From Minisyncoccota bacterium (lineage in GTDB: Bacteria > Patescibacteriota > Minisyncoccia > Minisyncoccales > JAQTPW01), in the NCBI GenBank assembly GCA_028712565.1, contig JAQTPW010000006.1, positions 1-59,693 on the forward strand: a stretch of 59,693 bases of DNA, read 5' to 3'. The notes under the pieces were generated by a model. That model saw only the letters and a list, made by a program, of their open reading frames with translations, ran no database searches and was not told the origin of the DNA. This document shows positions 55,104-59,693 of the stretch, one piece after another (position 1 is the stretch's first letter; each line of letters opens with the position of its first letter). A program made the translations under genes and the position numbers.

Positions 55104-56405
55104 ATGAATTGGCTTAATAAAATCATCCTAATTTTTAAAACGCCTGATCTCAGAAAAAAAATACTTTTTGTTTTGGGCGTTTTTGCGATTTTCAGATTAA
55201 TGGCTCAAATAAAAGTGCCCGGAATTAGTCTTGAAAATATACAAGCCTTTTACGACCAGTTTAAAGTATTTAATTTTTACAGCGTTTTTACCGGCGGCTC
55301 TCTGGATAAAGTTTCAATAATTATGCTGGGCTTGGGCCCATATATTACCGCAACTATTATATTCCAGTTGCTAACTATGATTTTTCCCCAGCTTGAAAAA
55401 TTATACAAAGAAGAAGGAGAGCAGGGCCGCCAGAGATTTAACCAATATTGCAGGATTGCAGCTATTCCTTTGGCTGCTCTTCAGGGATACGCCATGCTTT
55501 CTTTATTCCAAAAGGGGCCAAACCACCTGATTCCTGCCTTGTCTCCAGCATTGTTTTTAACTTCAATAATAACCATAACTGCCGGAGCCATATTTTTAAT
55601 GTGGCTAGGCGAGCTTATTTCTGAAAAAGGAATTGGAAATGGAGTTTCCCTTTTGATTTTAGCTGGAATTGTCTCCAACTTGCCGAGCCAAATCGTGCAA
55701 ATGAAAAATCAAATTGACGTGTCTAACTCCGGAATTTTGCCTTATATATTTTTCTTTACGATGTCTTTAATCATTGTTGCCGGAGTCGTCTTAATTAATG
55801 AGGCAAGAAGAAACATTCCAGTTTCTTACGCCAAGAGAATAAGAGGAATGAAAATGTATGGAGGCGTTTCCACTTATTTGCCTTTGAATATAAACCCGGC
55901 AGGAGTAATACCTATTATATTTGCCTCTTCTATTTTGTTATTTCCGGCAATGATCGGAACGGTTTTGGGAGATGGTGGCGGAGTTTTCGGAAATATTATT
56001 AGGAATGTGGGCGCCTTTTTTGATCCTGCAAAAGATCCATGGGGTTATGGGATTTCTTATTTTGTTTTAGTGGTTTTATTCACTTATTTTTATACCGCCG
56101 TTACTTTTGATCCAAAAGCGATTTCTGAAAATCTCCAAAAAATGGGGGGATTTGTTCCCGGAATCAGGCCCGGGGAAAGCACGGCAAAATTTATGTATTT
56201 TATTTTAAATCGGGTTTTATTAATTGGAGCTTTGTTTTTGGGACTGGTCGCAGTTATGCCTTCAATTATCCAGGGAATAACTAAAATTGAGCAGTTCCAG
56301 TTTTTAATAGGCGGCACATCTTTGCTTATCGTAGTTTCTGTTGTTTTGGAAACTATGCGTCAAATCCAAGCTCAGCTTCAAATGCGAGAATACGAAAATT
56401 TTTAA
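55104..56405 (+). CDS. secY: Preprotein translocase subunit SecY
   Basis: FRLMAQIKVPGI…LGLGPYITATIIFQLLTMIFP…RGMKMYGG…LPLNINPAGVIPIIFASSI. Confidence 0.97.
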   Translation: MNWLNKIILIFKTPDLRKKILFVLGVFAIFRLMAQIKVPGISLENIQAFYDQFKVFNFYSVFTGGSLDKVSIIMLGLGPYITATIIFQLLTMIFPQLEKLYKEEGEQGRQRFNQYCRIAAIPLAALQGYAMLSLFQKGPNHLIPALSPALFLTSIITITAGAIFLMWLGELISEKGIGNGVSLLILAGIVSNLPSQIVQMKNQIDVSNSGILPYIFFFTMSLIIVAGVVLINEARRNIPVSYAKRIRGMKMYGGVSTYLPLNINPAGVIPIIFASSILLFPAMIGTVLGDGGGVFGNIIRNVGAFFDPAKDPWGYGISYFVLVVLFTYFYTAVTFDPKAISENLQKMGGFVPGIRPGESTAKFMYFILNRVLLIGALFLGLVAVMPSIIQGITKIEQFQFLIGGTSLLIVVSVVLETMRQIQAQLQMREYENF

Positions 56406-56423
56406 CAAAACTCAAGTTTTAAA

Positions 56424-57086
56424 ATGAAAAAACCTCTAATTTTAATAATTTTGGGAAAATCTGGTTCCGGAAAAGGCACTCAGGCGGATTTATTAATAAA
56501 AAAATTTAAATTAGAGCATGTTTCCAGCGGAGATTTATTGCGGGCGAGGGCGAAAAGGGCTGATTTTATCGGCAAAAAAACTAAGAAAATCTTAAACACA
56601 GGAGGTTTGGTTCCGCTTTCTGCTATTTTTAATCTTTGGTTTCAAAGGCTAGAATATTTAAAAAATAAAAAAAATATAAATGGCATCGTTTTAGACGGAA
56701 TGCCGAGAAAACTTTTTGAAGCCAATTTATTAGACGATGCTTTGGGTTGGTTTGAATGGGGGAAAAACGTCAAAGCTTTTTTGGTTGACATTTCAAACAA
56801 AGAAGCAATCAGAAGATTAACAACGCGCCGGCTTTGCAAAGATTGCAAAGAAATTATTCCTTTTGTTGGGAAATTTAAAGAAATGACAAAGTGTCCAAAA
56901 TGCGGGGGCGAATTAGAGAAAAGAACAGATGATAATGTAGCTGCGGCTAAAAATCGTTTGGCTTGGTTTAAAACTGATGTGCAGCCAGTTATAAATTATT
57001 ATCGTAAAACAGGAAGGTTAATAAAAATAAATGGCGAGCAATCTATCGAGGACGTGTTTAAAGATGTTCTAAAATTTATTAAATAG
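56424..57086 (+). CDS. adk: Adenylate kinase
   Basis: LGKSGSGKGTQADLLIKKFKLEHVSSGDLLR, DGMPRK, zinc lid CKDC…CPKCGG. Confidence 0.92.
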   Translation: MKKPLILIILGKSGSGKGTQADLLIKKFKLEHVSSGDLLRARAKRADFIGKKTKKILNTGGLVPLSAIFNLWFQRLEYLKNKKNINGIVLDGMPRKLFEANLLDDALGWFEWGKNVKAFLVDISNKEAIRRLTTRRLCKDCKEIIPFVGKFKEMTKCPKCGGELEKRTDDNVAAAKNRLAWFKTDVQPVINYYRKTGRLIKINGEQSIEDVFKDVLKFIK

Positions 57087-57092
57087 CCATTT

Positions 57093-57671
57093 ATGCCAAA
57101 TAAAATTATCTGTATTGTTGGAATGCCGGGCTCGGGAAAAAGCTTGGTTTCCGACGAATTGGCAAAAAAAGAATTTGCCTACCTTCGGTTTGGCCAAATC
57201 ACTCTTGATAAGATTAAAGAAGAAGGATTGGAAGTGAGCGAAAAAAATGAAAAAAAGATACGCGAGGAGTTCAGGAAAAATTATGGAATGGGAGCTTTTG
57301 CAAAGTTAAATATCCCCAAAATAGACGAGTTTTTGAAAAATTCAAATGTCGTAGTGGACGGCCTTTATAGCTGGTCAGAATATAAAATTCTAAAAGAAAA
57401 ATACAACGATTCGTTATATATTTTGGCGGTTTTTGCCCCGCCGAAATTAAGGTACGAAAGATTGGAAAGCCGGAGCATCAAAAACGATGATGAAAAGCGA
57501 TTTAGGAATTTAATTAAAGCAGATGCGAAAGCCCGCGATTATTCTGAAATTGAAAATTTAGAAAAAGGCGGCCCTATAGCAATGGCTGATTTTACAATAG
57601 TAAATACGGGCACGCCGCAAGAGCTAAAGCAGAATATTGAAAAAATTTTAAAGCAAATTTTAAATGGTTAG
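57093..57671 (+). CDS. Dephospho-CoA kinase-like/AAA nucleotide kinase
   Basis: CIVGMPGSGKSLVSDELAKKEFAYLRFGQ. Confidence 0.75.
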   Translation: MPNKIICIVGMPGSGKSLVSDELAKKEFAYLRFGQITLDKIKEEGLEVSEKNEKKIREEFRKNYGMGAFAKLNIPKIDEFLKNSNVVVDGLYSWSEYKILKEKYNDSLYILAVFAPPKLRYERLESRSIKNDDEKRFRNLIKADAKARDYSEIENLEKGGPIAMADFTIVNTGTPQELKQNIEKILKQILNG

Positions 57672-58473
57672 TTTAAAAAGCGCAGAGGAAATTAAAATAA
57701 TGGCAGAAGGCGGAAAAATCCTGGCAAAAATTATGAAAGAACTAGAAAGCAAAGTCAGGCCGGGAATTACGACTTTGGAATTAAGCGAGTTGGCCGAGGG
57801 CCTGATTTTAAAATCAGGAGGCACGTGCTCTTTTTTGGGCTACAATGTGCCAGATGACAGCTCGCTCAAAAGAGTTTATCCTGCCTGCCTTTGCACTTCG
57901 GTAAACGAAGAAATTGTTCATGCAATTCCATCTACGCGAATTTTAAAAGAAGGCGATATAATTTCTCTGGATTTGGGAATCCAATATAAAGGTTTCCATA
58001 ATGATATGGCGATAACGGTTCCAGTTGGAAAAATAAGCAAGGAGGCGCAGAAATTAATTGATGTTACAAAAGGAGCTTTGGAAATTGGAATTTCCCAAAT
58101 AAAACCCGGAAACAAAATTGGGGATTTAAGTAAAGCCATTCAAAAATATATTGAAGACCAAGGGTTTAATGCGGTTCGCGAGCTTTGCGGCCACGGAATC
58201 GGCAGAAATATTCACGAAGATCCCGAAATTTTGAATTCTGTTTCATTTGATAGGGCGACAATAGATAAGGTGAAATATTTTGGCGACGCAAAATTAAAAT
58301 TTAAAGAAGGTATGGTTATTTGTCCAGAGCCCATGGTGTCAGTTGGGGATTGGCATATTAAAAAATCAAAAGATGGTTTTGGCTGGGAAACAAAAGACGG
58401 ATCATTATCCTGTCATTTTGAACATACAGTGGCTATAACAAAAGACGGCAGTTTGGTATTGACTCTTCGATGA
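57664..58473 (+). CDS. map: Type I methionyl aminopeptidase
   Basis: EEIVHAIPSTRILKEGDIISLDLGIQYKGFHNDMAITV…LCGHGIGRNIHEDP. Confidence 0.96.
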   Translation: MVSLKSAEEIKIMAEGGKILAKIMKELESKVRPGITTLELSELAEGLILKSGGTCSFLGYNVPDDSSLKRVYPACLCTSVNEEIVHAIPSTRILKEGDIISLDLGIQYKGFHNDMAITVPVGKISKEAQKLIDVTKGALEIGISQIKPGNKIGDLSKAIQKYIEDQGFNAVRELCGHGIGRNIHEDPEILNSVSFDRATIDKVKYFGDAKLKFKEGMVICPEPMVSVGDWHIKKSKDGFGWETKDGSLSCHFEHTVAITKDGSLVLTLR

Positions 58474-58534
58474 TAATCCTTAATGTCAGTTATTTGGATT
58501 CAGAAGCGCGAGCCCGAAGAATTTTTCACTCAGA

Positions 58535-58564
58535 GTCAACCCTGAGTTGCGTCGAAGGGTTGAC
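58535..58564. repeat. Palindrome GTCAACCCT…AGGGTTGAC
   Basis: 9-bp perfect arms; right arm supplies the TTGAC of the promoter at 58560. Confidence 0.75.
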
Positions 58565-58589
58565 AAGATTTTAGATTTTGTGTTATAGT
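58560..58589 (+). promoter_or_regulatory. Promoter TTGACA-N18-TATAGT
   Basis: Hexamers upstream of gene with GGAGG ribosome-binding site. Confidence 0.6.
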
Positions 58590-58624
58590 CTAATCAGATA
58601 TTTTGGTGCGGAGGTTATTTCAAA

Positions 58625-58972
58625 ATGAAAAAAATAATTGAGTTTCCGGCTAAGATTTTTGCATTTGGTATTTATTCTTTGGTGCGAGCGATCTGTGTTG
58701 CGCCGAAAAAAGGATCCCCTGATCCTTTGGGAGTAGACAGCTTCACCGATATTCCTCGCAGATTCTCGTTTCGTTTTGAGAACCGGTATGTAACAGTTAT
58801 CGGTTCTAATACCGACGAAGTTATAAAAAATCTGCGAAGAGAGTTGACTTTATCGGAAGCGCTGGTTGCTGGCTACAATCTTGAGGAGATTCGTAAGATT
58901 GTAGAAAGCAAATTCAAGTGCGAAAAGGCATCTGAACGCGAGATGTTTCTCGCTTCGAATGGGCATTCTTAA
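58625..58972 (+). CDS. Hypothetical protein (115 aa)
   Basis: GGAGG upstream, promoter, and AGAATGCCC-like terminator region after stop. Confidence 0.6.
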   Translation: MKKIIEFPAKIFAFGIYSLVRAICVAPKKGSPDPLGVDSFTDIPRRFSFRFENRYVTVIGSNTDEVIKNLRRELTLSEALVAGYNLEEIRKIVESKFKCEKASEREMFLASNGHS

Positions 58973-59021
58973 AGAGTGCCCATTTTTTGTTTTCAGTTAA
59001 AATGTTATAATTATAAAAAAT

Positions 59022-59693
59022 ATGCATCTTTCTGTAATAATCCCGGCCTATAATGAAGAAAAAAGGCTGCCAAAAACTTTAGAAGAAATTGACAAATATC
59101 TGTCAAAGCAAAATTACGATTACGAAATAATCGTAGTTTCTGATGGCTCAAAAGACAAGACCGCAGAAGTGATTGAGAAATGTAAAATGCAAATTGCAAA
59201 TTTACGCTTGATTGCGAATGTGGAAAATCATGGCAAGGGTTATGTTGTCAGGCAGGGAATGTTAGGAGCGAAAGGGGATTATAGATTATTTACCGACGCC
59301 GATAACTCCACTTCTATAGATCAAGTTGAAAAAATGTGGCCAGAATTTGAAGCGGGTTACGATATAGTTATTGGTTCAAGAGACGCAAAGGGAGCAGTTT
59401 TAGATCCGCCCCAGCCCTGGTTGAGGCAGATTATTTTAGGAGAGGGTTTTAAATTGTTCAGAAAATTAGTAATTGATTTATGGGGAATTTCCGATACGCA
59501 ATGCGGTTTCAAAGGTTTTACAAAAAAGGCGGCAGAAGATATTTTCCCAAAATGTAAAATTGACCGTTTTGCTTTTGACCCGGAAATTTTGATTTTAGCC
59601 AAAAAATTCGGATATAAAATAAAAGAAATACCGGTTTTATGGAAAAACGATTTGGAATCCAAAGTTAAATTTAAATCAATGCTTAAGATGGCT
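59022..59693 (+). CDS. Family 2 glycosyltransferase (DPM1-like), truncated by window end
   Basis: MHLSVIIPAYNEEKRLPKTLEEIDKYLSKQNYDYEIIVVSDGSKDKT…DADNSTSIDQ; open to last base. Confidence 0.92.
   Translation, partial: MHLSVIIPAYNEEKRLPKTLEEIDKYLSKQNYDYEIIVVSDGSKDKTAEVIEKCKMQIANLRLIANVENHGKGYVVRQGMLGAKGDYRLFTDADNSTSIDQVEKMWPEFEAGYDIVIGSRDAKGAVLDPPQPWLRQIILGEGFKLFRKLVIDLWGISDTQCGFKGFTKKAAEDIFPKCKIDRFAFDPEILILAKKFGYKIKEIPVLWKNDLESKVKFKSMLKMA

Overview
The window looks like an AT-rich, compact chromosomal segment of a Candidate Phyla Radiation (Patescibacteria/Parcubacteria-like) bacterium. This is inferred from gene content: a long ribosomal-protein run with no uL30 gene between rpsE and rplO, many very small genes and weak Shine-Dalgarno use. 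The left ~39 kb is mixed: radical SAM, NUDIX, MscL, RRM protein, DgkA, flavoprotein, DegV, a response regulator and a 919-aa multi-PAS histidine kinase, ABC/MacAB-type exporters, rubrerythrin, SIMPL/LemA/HtpX, ZIP, a ferredoxin-thioredoxin-FTR-ArsR-SufC-SufB/D-MnmA redox/Fe-S block, SDR, and MBL-fold protein. The right ~19 kb is the str-S10-spc block: rpsL-rpsG-fusA-tuf-rpsJ, then rplC through map, with secY and adk, ending in a truncated glycosyltransferase. One tRNA-Pro(GGG) and a probable 6S-like ncRNA were found by eye. No rRNA or CRISPR was seen. The most interesting signals are: (i) two ~150-nt elements at 29.0 and 34.8 kb that share architecture and a conserved RCCATGC bulge while their helices covary, a candidate new structured RNA or mobile palindrome; (ii) a family of intergenic spacers built from degenerate 7-, 9- or 10-nt tandem units, some as inverted pairs, one flanking a four-helix-bundle gene, and one apparently in-frame inside mnmA; (iii) loss of the normally conserved P-loop Asp in both EF-G (AHISAGKT) and EF-Tu (GHVAHGKT); (iv) mutually exclusive pairings in the rpsL leader and a terminator-like hairpin abutting the rplC start codon. 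All assignments were made by reading the sequence; no searches or folding programs were run.
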